Notes: generated from the letters alone by a model not told the origin. A stretch of 64,000 bases of DNA from Flaccisagitta enflata (GCA_965153355.1 OZ231127.1:56296001-56360000), one strand, 5' to 3'; shown: positions 1-11,341, numbered from the stretch's first letter. Numbers and translations are program-made.

Positions 1-138
1 TTTCGTTGCCATTCATTATTGCGCTGTCTCGTAAATAACCCATATATCACTGGCAACGAGGGGATGAAGAAATGATTAACAGAGAGGTTTGGAGTTTTTG
101 GCAAGGGTAGCACGCGCCTTGACTCCAGGAACTAGGAA

Positions 139-248
<110 letters not shown>

Positions 249-343
249 TAGTGGAGGAAGACAGTTTTAAAGACAGACGGACTTATAGGTAAAGTGGCAA
301 AGATCAAGAAACAATGTAGACCAGGATAAAAGTGAGAAAATAA

Positions 344-774
344 AACAAGGCCAACACCCTAGTCGCGTGCGGTTTTTAAGACCAAAACACTAAATGATTA
401 CATGACTAAAAGACTAAGAGACCAAAAGATTTAAAGACTAAAAGACTAAAAGACTGAAAGACTAAAAGACTAAAAGACTTAAAAAGGCTAAAAGACTAAA
501 AGACTAAAAAACTAAAAGACTAAAAGACCAAAAGACTTAAAGACTAAAAGACAAAAAGACTTAAAAAAGCTAAAAGACTAAAAGATGAAAAGAATAACAG
601 AATAACAGACTAAAAGACTAAGAGACTAAATGTAAAAGCCTTAAAATTACTTTAAATCACTTAAAATGACCAAAAAAAAAAAAAAAAAAAAAAAAAAAAC
701 ATTACGTTCCAACAGACAGATGGACGGACCAATGGACAGAGCGGGTCATAGAGTCGCGTTCACGCGACTAAAAA
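344..774 (+). mobile_element. ACAAGG/hairpin element, type B, with expanded AGACTAAA array
   Basis: Starts AACAAGGCCAACACC, then AGTCGCGTGCGG, and ends GAGTCGCGTTCACGCGACTAAAAAG. Between them an array of AGACTAAA-like 8-bp units spans about 375-630. That is far longer than the few units in the type B copies at 22589, 31628 and 2536. A poly-A run (672-699) and a GGAC-rich tract precede the terminal hairpin. Confidence 0.8.
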
Positions 775-1467
775 GAATGAAGAATTGTAAAGCAAGGTAG
801 GATTCGCAGTTATGATCCACTGCAGTAGGTTAGTCTGGCGCGAAAACAACTGTTTAGAAAGTTTTAATCATACGCGTCGTTTCGAGCAATTGACCAACTG
901 AGAAACCGACAAATAGACCGACGAATGAACCTAGTCATTGATGGGAGCAACAAATGTGGCTTATCTGGAAGTTTTGCAAAGAAAAGAAAACTAATAATGA
1001 TAAAACGAAGAGCAGGGGAAACAATTTTACAGCAGTTTTCCATGGAAAAATATACATTTTCTTTTGAGCAATTTTTGTTTAATAGCCCACATATTTTTGC
1101 CGTCCTTCTACTTGCACCCATCTCACGCCCTTTTCTCCCAACTACTCGGAAGATGCAATTGGTGAAATTCCGAATTCGTTCTGAGGGAGTTGCATCGCAT
1201 TGGCGCCAAAACTCAAGGGAGTTTTATTCCGCAAAAATAAGCGAACAAAAAATGAAGAAAAGAACGGACTGTCACTGTCTGTGCGTCTTGTGCATAATTG
1301 GCACTAAAACCCAGTTACAACCAGACATGCGTTCTGGCTAAATATCGGATCGAACTCATTTTTGGAGAGTATTGTGCTGCATGACTCATGTTGATATATC
1401 AGGTACCTTTATAAATGGATGTTTCCTGCAAAAGACGGCGAAGATCTAAGTTCATTTTTGATTGTTC
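775..1467. other. Non-repeat stretch, nothing assigned
   Basis: An open frame of 138 codons at 925-1341 shows no recognisable domain, and an overlapping reverse frame is equally open. I do not call a gene. Confidence 0.5.
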
Positions 1468-1689
1468 TTTTTAGTCGCGTGCTACGCGACTCTACACCCC
1501 GCTATGTCGGTTGGTTGGTCGGTAGGTCGGTCGGTTGATCAGTCGGTCGGTTGGTCCCCTCTTTACTTTTCTTGGCGTCTTTTGGCTTTTTAAGCTTACT
1601 GCTCCTGACCAAACGCCCCAGTGGCCTTCTCGAGCACTGCTCCTGCCCACCTGCTCGCGACTAGGGTAGCCGTGTATCCGGCCTTGTTT
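1468..1689 (-). mobile_element. ACAAGG/hairpin element, type A
   Basis: On the + strand it begins with the hairpin TTTTAGTCGCGTGCTACGCGACT and a CGGT-rich tract. It then shows the two paired motifs GCTCCTGACCAAACGCCCC and GCTCCTGCCCACC, and ends CGTGTATCCGGCCTTGTTT. Confidence 0.85.
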
Positions 1690-1721
1690 CTTCCATCTTT
1701 CTTTCTTCCTTTCTTTGATTC

Positions 1722-1724
1722 ATC

Positions 1725-1765
<41 letters not shown>

Positions 1766-1785
1766 TTTCTTTCTTTCTTTCTTTC
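1722..1785. repeat. (TTTC)n microsatellite
   Basis: TTTC units with occasional TTCC, beginning directly after the GGCCTTGTTTC end of the hairpin element 1468-1689. Confidence 0.97.
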
Positions 1786-1859
1786 CGGCCCTGTTTTCAC
1801 ACTTCTAAAATTACGAGTTTTGCAGCTGAGGCGGTGAGCCTGTCGCTGAAATCGTCCAA

Positions 1860-1987
1860 CTCTATAAGAGGCTTTGTCCGTCCGTCGGTCCGTCCATCCG
1901 TAATGATCGAGTCGAAAAGTGGGAAAACGCGCATTACCACCCCTGCCCAACCGTCGGCAACTGGGGGCCGTGTATCCGGCCTTGTTT
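1860..1987 (-). mobile_element. ACAAGG/hairpin element, type C, hairpin end lost
   Basis: CTATAAGAGGCTTTGTCCG, a CCGT/CGGT tract, AAAGTGGGAAAACGCGCATT, a CCCCTGCCCAACCG box and the CCGTGTATCCGGCCTTGTTT end. It resembles the copy at 38077-38295. Confidence 0.65.
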
Positions 1988-2535
1988 CTTTTTTTCGTGT
2001 TACGCCAAATCTTAAAAACACTATATTTGCTAAGACCATGTATTTCCTCTTTCCTGAAAAAAAAAGAACTGATATGATAAACAGAAATCGACCATTTTTG
2101 GGCAAAACCTTGAATTTGAGAGAGAGAGATAGTGTGTGAGACAGATTTAGATCCAGACAAATTTGGCAGTGCATCTATTTGCTCAATGTTATGACGCCGA
2201 CGCCGACAGATTGCGCTCTGCGCGTTTCCCCCTTCAAAATAGAAAATAGACCCAGAGAGGTTGTGGTGACGGCTTTGGCAGCTAGATGGCTGATGTGCGA
2301 TGGTAATGGTGGTGGTAATGATAGTGGTTGTGGTAGCGGTGGTACTGTCGGTGGTATTTGTAGTTGTGGTGGTGACCGCGCAATGGAACTTTGGTGGACT
2401 GGCTGGGGCACTGACGGGGTGTCAGGACTCAGGAATTGGCCGATAACTTGCCGATTGTGTTGATGTTAGCTAATTCTTGAAATCTCTTTCTTTTCCGTAA
2501 CTATCTTTTAGTCACCAAGTCTCTCAAGTCAAGCT

Positions 2536-2790
2536 TTTTAGTCGCGTGCACGGGACTCTACAGCCCACGCTGTCCGTCTTTCGGTCGGTCCTTTGGTCCA
2601 TTGGTCCATCTGTCGGTAATGCTTAGCTTTTTTTGTCATTTCAGGCCATTTAAGACATTTTAAGTTAATTTAAGTAATTCAGAGTTAATTCAAGTCAATT
2701 TACATTTAGTTTCTTAGTCTTTTGATCTTTCAGTCTTTTGGTCAAATGGTCTTAACAACCGCACGCGACTGTAAGGTGTTGGCCTTGTTT
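2536..2790 (-). mobile_element. ACAAGG/hairpin element, type B
   Basis: Reverse-oriented type B. The hairpin AGTCGCGTGCACGGGACT is followed by a CGGT tract, taatgcttagcttttttt, a TTAAGT/TTAAGTCA-like AT-rich core, AGTCTTTTG units, CGCACGCGACTGTAAGG and GGCCTTGTTT. Confidence 0.8.
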
Positions 2791-3684
2791 TTTCAATAAA
2801 TGCGTTTTACGTATCCCCACAAGAGATGGTATTGTTGACGATTTCCTTATCTTGATGTTGAAATGACTTCGTATGCGAATAGTTACTATGCTCCTCAATC
2901 TCTTTCTCTTTCTTTGGATGACTGGAGATTGTTGTTGTAGTTGGGGAGGGGAGGAAGAAGAGGTGGGAGAAAATTCGAAAATTGACTTACTAAGTAATGA
3001 ATAGTCGATAGACATACGAAATCTCTCTCTTTCCCCTTACTAACTATCAAAGAGCCGATGTTATCAAAGAGCCGATGTCGGAATGAGCAGGACTTCACGA
3101 CTCCAAATCCCCGATCTCCTCACTGCCCTCCTCGGAACCGTCAATTTCAAACAAATGGATTTGAATTCTAACGACCGCGGACGTTGCAGTGACGTTATAA
3201 CCAGCATACATAAACAAGAGATAATATCGGATGAGAAGATGGTAGAGTGATACCCCCAAAAAGAAACTCAATACCGGATTAGAATAATAGGAAAAGAAAT
3301 AAAAACTCAACGACATGAATCTGTGTGTCCCCTCTGAAATACTCCCATTTTGATGCATCATTTGTTTTACTTGTGAAGCGTCTCGGGTTTGAATAGAATC
3401 CTGTTATCAATCAAACCTTACTAACTTGTTGATTTCGAAACAAACCTATCTCTAACAATAGAGTTACATACATCTCTAGCTAGACATAAATTTGAAGCTT
3501 TTTGCTGATGATTTTGTAGTGCAGATTTTTAACAAAATCGGGTCTATCTAAGTGATTTGATGCTTAACTAAACACCAATCTCTATTTCTTTTCTTTTTCT
3601 CCCTTTTTTTCCTTCTCGGATTCTCTACTAAACTAAAGGTAAGTCATTTTGATTACAAGGAAACGAGTGCCGAGTTGTAAAAAA
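2791..3684. other. AT-rich stretch, nothing assigned
   Basis: Only short frames. A short direct repeat ATCAAAGAGCCGATGT occurs at 3048 and 3064. Confidence 0.5.
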
Positions 3685-3839
<155 letters not shown>

Positions 3840-4075
3840 TAAATGGAACAATGAATTATATGAACAAATGGATAAATGAAAGCAACGATTCTTTTTTATG
3901 CCAAAAAAAAAAGATGAAAAAGATGAAGAAATTTGAGAGTAAAAACAAAACGATTAATAAGACTCAGAATAACAAATTGCAACGGAGTGATGGAGCCATA
4001 ATTGCTTTTTCTCAATTGATGTTGAGGTGGCGAATGTAATGAAACCAATAGATAGCAAGACGCCACAATGCTTAA

Positions 4076-4206
4076 AACAAGGCCAAGTTATGGCCAATAA
4101 GTGCGCCTCTACAGCGTTATGCACATTTCTAACGTTTGCGTTACCGACCAACCGACCAACAGACGGACATGACCTCTTATAGAAGTGCGAGGACGCACTT
4201 CAAAAA
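4076..4206 (+). mobile_element. ACAAGG/hairpin element, type D
   Basis: Starts AACAAGGCCAAGTTATGGCC with AAGTGCGCC inside the left part. It ends CTTATAGAAGTGCGAGGACGCACTTC followed by an A-run. The terminal hairpin is a different sequence from type A but sits in the same place. Related copies occur at 35994 and 36132. Confidence 0.75.
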
Positions 4207-4390
4207 AGAAAGAGAGACTCGGTCTTTAACTCATTTTTCATATATCTCGATTTTTTTCCTCCTTCTTTCCCATGGGAGAGAAATCTGGCTACAAAGAGCA
4301 AACATCAAAAAGACCGCTGGCTAAAAGAAAAAAAAAGTGGTGGTGGGGGGGGGGGACTACAATTAGTTACAGTCAGAAACACACAGAGCC

Positions 4391-4570
4391 ACTCTGTCCG
4401 CCCGTCCGTCCGTCTGTCGGTCGGTAATACTTAGCTTTTTTTCGCTCCTGCCCACCCGCACGCGACTTCGTATACACGAGCCGAAGTCGCGTGCGGCTAA
4501 GTATTACCGACCGACAGACGGACGGACAGATGGACAGAGTGGGTCATAGAGTCGCGTGCACGCGACTAAA
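4391..4570. mobile_element. Head-to-head pair of truncated hairpin-family copies between direct repeats
   Basis: TCTGTCCG..GTCGGTAATACTTAGC at the left is mirrored by GCTAAGTATTACCGACC..CAGATGGACAGA at the right, with CGCACGCGACTTCG/CGAAGTCGCGTGCG around 4456-4495 as the centre. The insertion is bracketed by direct repeats of about 60 bp (4328-4390 and 4567-4630, each ending CAGAAACACACAGAGCCAC). Confidence 0.7.
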
Positions 4571-4707
4571 AAAAAGTGGTGGTGGTGGGGGGGTCTACAA
4601 TTAGTTACAGTCAGAAACACACAGAGCCACATGACAATTAAATACACTGAGCTAAGAATCGACTGTATAATATATTTTAATGTGGACAATATCGGTTTAT
4701 TTGCTAT

Positions 4708-4913
4708 GGGCAGCGGCCCCGACGTGGCCGAAGACCTCTGCTTTCACACCTTAAAGAAATCGATCTTTCTTCTCTGAACGATCACCCCTTCTAAGGCCTG
4801 CCCACCGGGTCAAATCTTAGTTTTCAGGCTTTAATCTAAAATGGAAGCTAAAATTCGTGCTTCCAGGCGCAAATTCTAGTTTCCAGGCTTCTAGTCTCCA
4901 GGCCTCCATACTT
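4708..4913 (+). mobile_element. GGGCAGCGGCCCC minisatellite element, partial
   Basis: Begins GGGCAGCGGCCCCGACG, then TTTCACACCTTAAAG. It continues into degenerate CAGGC..AAAT..TAG units resembling the minisatellites of the copies at 19517 and 61026. The right end is not found. Confidence 0.5.
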
Positions 4914-5180
4914 AAATGATTAGTTAAGTCACATGCATACGGATCCCTTGGGACTATTGGCCCTTTCGTATCTCACCATCACATTCTTGCCATGGTTTGA
5001 TATACAAGACCAGTCCGGAGCGATACATAAGGAGAGAAAATCACTAACTGCGTCAGTCCGTCCCTCCCTCCCTCCGACAGTTTAGTCCATATCCGTTTAC
5101 TGAATTTTGAAACTTTTTTTGCAAAAGTTCTAAAACACAAGTTGATTATGTTGTATGGGCAAAAAACAAACTGACTAGAA

Positions 5181-5356
5181 CAAATTTCAGTTCAATAGCT
5201 TGATTTCCCATAGAGGATAAATTCAAATTAAGGTTTTTACAATGAGCAGATTTTTCGCGCACTTGCATTTCAATCGATAGGAACGATATTCGAGTCTGAT
5301 GTAACATGTAATTAAAGCAAAATGTGTTACATGAATCGGACCTAACTTTTATGACA
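5181..5356 (+). repeat. Left arm of imperfect inverted repeat
   Basis: Imperfect inverted partner of 8161-8336. The best-conserved blocks are the TTTCCCATAGAGGAT block near 5202-5220 and the CCTAACTTTTATGAC block near 5341-5355. The middle is diverged but keeps a CGCG-containing segment. Confidence 0.65.
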
Positions 5357-5443
5357 AGGCTTCGCCTAGAAGAGAGGAAAACATAAAAAATCCTTTCTTT
5401 TCAATCAGAGAGCTTCTTTCTCTCTCTCTGTCTCTCTATTGTG

Positions 5444-5548
<105 letters not shown>

Positions 5549-6665
5549 AAAAAGGCCAACTCATTCTGAGCTGAAAATCATTTTCCAGAATCTGTACAAG
5601 CAAATGATCACACCTGTTGAAGGACTCCGATTTAGCTCCATTGAAAGGCATGCTCTACCCGCGCTATCTGATGGATTTGCTAGAGAATATAAAAAAACAT
5701 GGCTGACTTCTTTCCAAAAAAAGTTGGAGGAATTTGATGCAGACAAGTTGGAAAATGCCATGCAAACAGTGATGAAAATACTCGCAAATTGCCTTTTAAG
5801 CCAGCGTGGCATTCAGTATGAGTTTGGCCCTGAGTACACAGAGTATCTTGCTCAAAAAGCTACAGGGACCTTAAAGCAGTCACACCTGAGACCACTTTCA
5901 GAGATTTTCTCTGATGAACAGCTTGACAAAATCCCCATTGACAACAAAGTTGGAGAAAATTACTTTGGAGAGTTGTCAGAGCAGCTCAGCAAAAAAGGTG
6001 GATCTGCATTTCGTGCTGTTGGGGAGCGCTTAGTTCTTAGCTCAAATGCTGACTTGGCCTTCTCAAAAGGGTTAGAGAAGATGCTTAAGGACAAGGAATT
6101 GAAGAAAAGGAAGAAGGAAATAGAGCAGCTCGAGGCACAATGGTCAAAAGCCCAAAAAGATATGGCAAGGGCTAAAATAGCAGTTTCTGATGCAGAAGCA
6201 GATATCTTAGCAAGAGAGCAAGCAAAAAACAAGCAAATTTCTGACTACAAACGCAATGGAGAAAAGTTCAATTATGAAGCTCCTATGTCATCCCAGGCAG
6301 ATGTAAACAAGATGTTCACAAAAATCCAAAAGTTGAGTGAACAGGACCGGCTTTCCATCATGAGGAAAGAGGTAAAACTCAAGAAAAGGATGTTTCTCAG
6401 CTCCCAGCAGATTTTGTCTTGTTCAAACAGTACAATCTTTCTTCCTCTCAAATGTACAAAAATCTCCTGGATCTTCATGCTGTTGACCCGGCCAATCAAG
6501 AGACAGTCTCAAAAGCAGATATCTATGTTGCCACTGATGATCTTTCAGTCAATCCCTCACTCACTGCGTAAAAGACAAAGAAAAAACTAGAGAAGCTCAA
6601 GTTGACACTTAAGAAACATCCCTGGTTGAGGCGGAATGGCCACCTCATGATGAAGAGTTTATTGT

Positions 6666-7414
6666 CAGGCCTTTTTTTAGAGATTTTTTTGGCAGAGCCA
6701 ACCGGGCTCTCTCCTCACAATTTTACTGAGCCCGACGGCAAAACAGCGAGCCCGGCAAAAAAACAATGCTGGATGGAAGGCTACCTAAATTGTGTTTGGG
6801 CGGGCAGGGGTAGTGAGGAAATTTGCTAGAAAACATTTGGGCAGGAGAAGTGACATTAAAATCACCTGTAAATGCAAAAAAGAAAAAAAAAACAGTGTCA
6901 CCGACCAGTAGAGCAACAGATGGACTAATGAATGGACGGACCAACAGATGGACAGACTGCCATAGGTTATAGAGCACATTAGAGCACATTAGAGCACATT
7001 AGAGCAGCGTGCAAACAACTTGAAAAACTGAACATTTTGCTCTATTTTTCAAAAATGTGTAAGCCTAATGACATTATCATTGTTCAAGGGTAATTTCTCA
7101 TAACAGAAATAAATTGGATTCAAAGAAAGCAAAAATCATCACAGCTTTTATACCATCAATATTAGACGCATTTACAAAAAAAAATGAGATGCTTTACTTG
7201 TTGATCAATTCACGTTTGACGAGGTCACTATGGTAGAACTTCATTTTAGTCTCTCTCAACTTGTGAATCGGGTTTTCTAATTATGATTATAAATCTTCCA
7301 ATCCATGGTTTCAATTTTGAGAGAGCCAGCCGGGCTCAGAGCCAGCAAAACTAGAGAGCCTGACAGCAAAATTGAGAGCCACGGGCTCGCGGGCTCGCTC
7401 TAAAAAAAGGCCTG
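6666..7414. mobile_element. hAT-superfamily non-autonomous element, copy 1 (inside the pseudogene)
   Basis: Seen: perfect 17-bp terminal inverted repeats CAGGCCTTTTTTTAGAG, flanked by an 8-bp target duplication TTTATTGT (6658-6665 and 7415-7422). Subterminal GAGCC..GGGCTC motifs occur at both ends, including GGGCTCGCGGGCTCGCTCT at the right. Known: 8-bp duplications and CAGG-type ends are typical of hAT elements. No transposase frame is present, so it was mobilised in trans. Its interior carries a copy of the ACAAGG/hairpin element (6764-6978), which explains most of the length difference from copy 2 (389 bp). Deleting the element and one TSD copy rejoins the disrupted reading frame exactly. 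Confidence 0.93.
6764..6978 (+). mobile_element. ACAAGG/hairpin family element nested in the hAT copy
   Basis: Diverged left end (acaatgctggatggaaggctacc for the usual acaaggccggatacacggctacc), then GGGCGGGCAGGGGTAGTG, TTTGGGCAGGAGAAGTGA, a GGAC/GACC-rich stretch and GGTTATAGAG. The terminal hairpin is lost and replaced by a 10-bp repeat (agagcacatt, about 3.5 copies, to 7013). Confidence 0.7.
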
Positions 7415-8004
7415 TTTATTGTGTCATTAGAGGAGGATGGCTGGAGCATATGTTCGGTGCTTTCATTTGATGAAACTAACAATTCCATAAAAGCTCAACA
7501 ACTTAATCCCCTCAAGACAAGAGCCAAGGATGATGTGGGAAAAACCTATTCGGTTTATTCTGATGAAGAAAATGTAGATACATATGAAGAAAAGCACATC
7601 CTCTCAGTCAGGCCCTCCTCGACATTTGCCAAAAACATCAAAAGGAAGGAGCCAGTTTTTGCATTACTCAATCGTGAGTTTATTGAAGAATTTTCATCCG
7701 ACCTTTACTAAAGGACAGGTTTCATGTTTTTTAACCTGTTGTTGTCCTCATCCATACTCTCTGTAGCTCAAGGTTTTTGATACCTTAAATTTTTTACCCT
7801 CAAATTATGGAGCAGATTGTTGTTTTGCCCAATCAAAGTCATACAATGATTTAACTGTATCTCCAGAATCACTTCACCAATAATTTCGACATTGTTCTCT
7901 GTTTAAATTGTCTCTTTTTCAGTATCTTATGCTGTGTGTGCATTTTAATTTCAATACAATAATTTGTCCAGTATAAAAAACTTGCACTTTTGATGCAAAA
8001 AGGG

Positions 8005-8008
<4 letters not shown>

Positions 8009-8040
<32 letters not shown>
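8009..8040. repeat. (GA)n microsatellite
   Basis: Short GA array in the A-rich 3' part of the composite element. Confidence 0.97.
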
Positions 8041-8042
<2 letters not shown>

Positions 8043-8160
8043 AAGAAATATGGAGAAAAAAGAAAAGAATATGAAAAGAGGCAGAAGAAGCATCAAAAAG
8101 AAGCAGCTATTCAACTTAATTGAAAGTTTTTCACTGAAATCAGCTTTCATGGCATAATCT

Positions 8161-8336
8161 GCGTCATAAAAGTTAGGTCAAATTGTTGTAACATATTAGC
8201 TTTATTGTTGTTGTTACATTCGGCGCTCGCTTAGGCGCTATTTCCGAAATTACGTGCTCGCGAGGGTTTTAGTTCATAGGGAAACTTAATTTCAATTCAT
8301 CCTCTATGGGAAATTGAGTTAGGGGGTTGAAATTTG
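8161..8336 (-). repeat. Right arm of imperfect inverted repeat
   Basis: Reverse-complement partner of 5181-5356. It carries AAAAGTTAGGTC at its inner end and CATCCTCTATGGGAAAT near its outer end. Confidence 0.65.
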
Positions 8337-8453
8337 GGGTACATATCAGTGTTCCAAATTCGGAGCCCTGAGATGTCCCATTTTGTTTGTTTTCTTGGTG
8401 TTCCTAATTCTGAGCAGTGAGAATGTATCATCACTGTTCTTAATTTTCATTAT

Positions 8454-8454
<1 letters not shown>

Positions 8455-8538
<84 letters not shown>
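8455..8538. repeat. (CT)n microsatellite
   Basis: Pure CT, about 80 bp. Confidence 0.99.
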
Positions 8539-8540
<2 letters not shown>

Positions 8541-9102
8541 GGCTTATGTAAAAAAATTGATCCAAATACAAGTATGCATGAAAAATAAAATAAATGTTAA
8601 GCAAGGAATTAAAAGAATAAAAATATTTTGAAGAAAATATATCAAGCATTTTTTATTGATCATGTCATTTCCAAAAAAATTCAGTATGTTCTCAGCCAAA
8701 ATTCAAAACCATAATTGGAGTCCTGAGGCGGAGTCTTTTTTCGCTTTTAAGTTTTTATATCATTACCTTTGAATGATGTAAAAATAACTAGTTTGGTTTT
8801 GATGCTTTGAAAATTTTGGACCACAGTTTATGACATGAGAGTTCAACATGAAATTGGTAGTGTTCATAAGTTGCATGCTATGCTACTCGACATCTCGCCA
8901 CATATTCCTTTTTTTTTTCTTAATAACTTTGTTCACCAAATATGATTTAGATAATAAAAGAATTATTCATTCAATCAAATAATCAATTATTCAGTCACAT
9001 GCTTCTAGATGACTGCTAATTCAATAGTAGCAAAAGCATTCGATGGTGAGGGGTACTCGTGCCCTGCCTAAGTAGGTTGAGATTGAAGTTGAAAGAGGGA
9101 GC

Positions 9103-9436
9103 AGAGCAGTAGCCCAAAAGGGGCCGATGACCTATGTTTTCACACATGAAGAAATTTCTCCTTCTTTTTTAAGTGGTTGTGATTTGGGTCTATTGGCTGC
9201 TAATTAGGCCTTTTGGCTAGGACTTACGCATCAGGGCTGGGATTTAAGATAGTGGCAAGGATATGGGCCATGAGGCAGGGATTTGGGCCTTGAGGCTGAT
9301 GGAAATTGGTAAACTCTAGGCTGGGTTGTGGGCCTCAAGGCTGGGGGTTGGGTACGCAGAAGGAGAAGTAGAAAAAGAAAAAAAATTTTCCCTAGTAAGA
9401 AAGTATAGTTAATCGACCCCTGCAGGGCTACTGCCC
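9103..9436 (+). mobile_element. GGGCAGCGGCCCC minisatellite element
   Basis: Left end GAGCAGTAGCCCAAAAGGGGCC, then GATGACCTATG, GAAATTTCTCC and several units of about 20 bp of the type GATTTGGGCCTTGAGGCTG. The right end GACCCCTGCAGGGCTACTGCCC is an inverted, diverged copy of the left end. Confidence 0.65.
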
Positions 9437-9459
9437 AAAAATCTGAAATTGAAGGTGTA

Positions 9460-9612
<153 letters not shown>

Positions 9613-9660
9613 GCTACAGACAGCACATGACAGAGAAAAAAAAAAGAGAGAGATTACTGA

Positions 9661-9692
9661 TTCTCAGTGCTCCAAATTTGGAGCACTGAGAA
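9661..9692. repeat. Perfect 32-bp palindrome
   Basis: Arms TTCTCAGTGCTCCAAA and TTTGGAGCACTGAGAA with no spacer. The half-site GGAGCACTGAGA recurs at 9707-9718. A diverged whole copy (ATCAGTGTTCCAAATTCGGAGCCCTGAGAT) lies at 8345-8374. Confidence 0.97.
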
Positions 9693-9929
9693 AATACAAT
9701 TTTTAGGAGCACTGAGACTTTGTACCCTCGGAGCACCGCGTCGCGCCCGAAATTTGCACGAATCAGTTTATAATTGGCCCATATACCAATATCTGGTCGT
9801 GTTTATAGACATTCTCATTGTTGGAGCAAAGGGATTTGGACTACGCTCCGTAACATTTTGTTGATTAACGTTCTTTGTATCTTTTTTGAGGTTTTAGGTT
9901 ACACTTGCGTATGTGTAAGTTTTTTTGTA

Positions 9930-9972
9930 GTACTGCCCCTACCCAACCGTCCGCGACTTTTTCCCTTTGTAA
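9930..9972 (-). mobile_element. Fragment of ACAAGG/hairpin element
   Basis: Only the ACTGCCCCTACCCAACCGTCCGCGACT box typical of the family's left half is left. Neither terminus is recognisable. Confidence 0.4.
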
Positions 9973-10044
9973 GGGTTGTTTATTCAATAGAACAGGTAAA
10001 GCTTGAATCAAGAAATGGGCAGAAAGAGAGAGAGAGAGAGAGAG

Positions 10045-10211
10045 TCCAGTCTACTGATGCAGAATAAGGAGCCACTAGGCTTTTCTGGCACTAAGTTAGA
10101 AAATTTACACGGTAGTATTTTAAGTAATGTCTATCATGAATCATGATTCATGATTCACAGAAATATTTTTTCTAAAATCGCGACATCGCCAAACTGCTGG
10201 ACTGATATTCT

Positions 10212-10292
<81 letters not shown>

Positions 10293-10472
10293 CAGTCTAC
10301 TGATGCATGATAAGGAGCCACTAGGCCTTTGGCAAAAAGGTAGAAAATTTACATGGTAGTATTTTAGATAATGTAAATCATGATTCACCGAAATATTCGT
10401 TTTTAAATCATGACACCGCCAAACTGCTGGACTGAGGATATACTAGAAGAAAGAGAGAGAGAGAGAGAGAGA
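10045..10472 (+). repeat. Tandem duplication of about 246 bp joined by (GA)n
   Basis: GTCCAGTCTACTGATGCA..ATAAGGAGCCACTAGGC starts at 10045 and again at 10291. Both units end CCAAACTGCTGGACTGA.GATAT.CTAGAAGA and run into (GA)n (10217-10290 and 10450-10472). A third, earlier (GA)n precedes the first unit. The first unit contains a perfect 20-bp palindrome, TCATGAATCATGATTCATGA, near 10137-10156. Confidence 0.9.
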
Positions 10473-10804
10473 GACATCAAGACACACAGACAACTGCATA
10501 GCTAGATGAGAGAAACGAGACAGGCAAATATCGCGTTCGAGAGTAGTGAGAAAGAGAAAGAGAAAGAAAAAAAACCGTTTGTTTCCATTTTCCATTTATA
10601 GGTTGGTTGTTTTCTCTTCGGTGCACGCGAGTGTGAATGTGCAGTCATCTGCATCGTTTCTGGTTGCTGTGTCAGCGCCCACATAATGTGACAAACCTCG
10701 AACAATTTCATACAGTAACAAAAGCTTTCGATTGTCAGCGCTTTCCGATGCCCCTAAGTTGGTATATTTTAAGATGAGATGATAAGAGGGGAAGTGGTCA
10801 AAAT

Positions 10805-11147
10805 AGGACCAATGCAATGACCTATGCTTAGACTCCATGGAAAACATAGCATATTTTTCGGCCTTTGAGGTTTGTGGAAGGCTTTCAGTCTAAAATATGA
10901 GCCATAAGGGTCGGATTTGGGCCTCAATGCTGGAATATGGGCCTTGGCCCCAAGTCTTTGAGTTGTGCATCAACGCTGATTTGGCTAGTATTTAGACCTC
11001 GAGTCTGGGGTCGGGGCCTCAATACTGGGATTTGAAACTCAAAGTGAGGATTTAGGCCTCAAGGGGGGGGGGGGAAGAAAGAGTTGAAGGAGAAATTTCC
11101 CTACTGCGTTAGTGCAAAGCTAAATGTCCCCTTCGGAGCCGCTGCCC
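10805..11147 (+). mobile_element. GGGCAGCGGCCCC minisatellite element, left end degraded
   Basis: CAATGACCTATGCTTAGAC start, GGGCCTCAA.GCTGGGAT-type units, GGAGAAATTTCCCTAC and the right end CCCCTTCGGAGCCGCTGCCC. Confidence 0.6.
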
Positions 11148-11304
11148 AAAAAAAGGAAGAAAGAAGATATCATTATTTTTGTGTTTGAATGGAGGTAGTC
11201 TCATGTAACATTGCCTACTGCCAACCTCACAATTTCGCCTGACAGATGAGATAACTTTCGCGATTCTCCATCCACCAATCTGTCTATCGGTTTGTCAGTG
11301 AGAA

Positions 11305-11341
11305 GATGTGTTTGTGTGACAAATTGTCACACAAACACATC
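11305..11341. repeat. Perfect 37-nt palindrome
   Basis: Arms GATGTGTTTGTGTGACAA and TTGTCACACAAACACATC are exact reverse complements around a single A. No known element match. Confidence 0.97.

Noticed and set aside
360-640. AGACTAAA array as a CRISPR-like array
   Set aside because: Units are 8 bp with no unique spacers, and the context is eukaryotic.
925-1341. A 138-codon frame in non-repeat DNA
   Set aside because: No recognisable domain, an overlapping reverse frame is open, and composition is like surrounding non-coding DNA.
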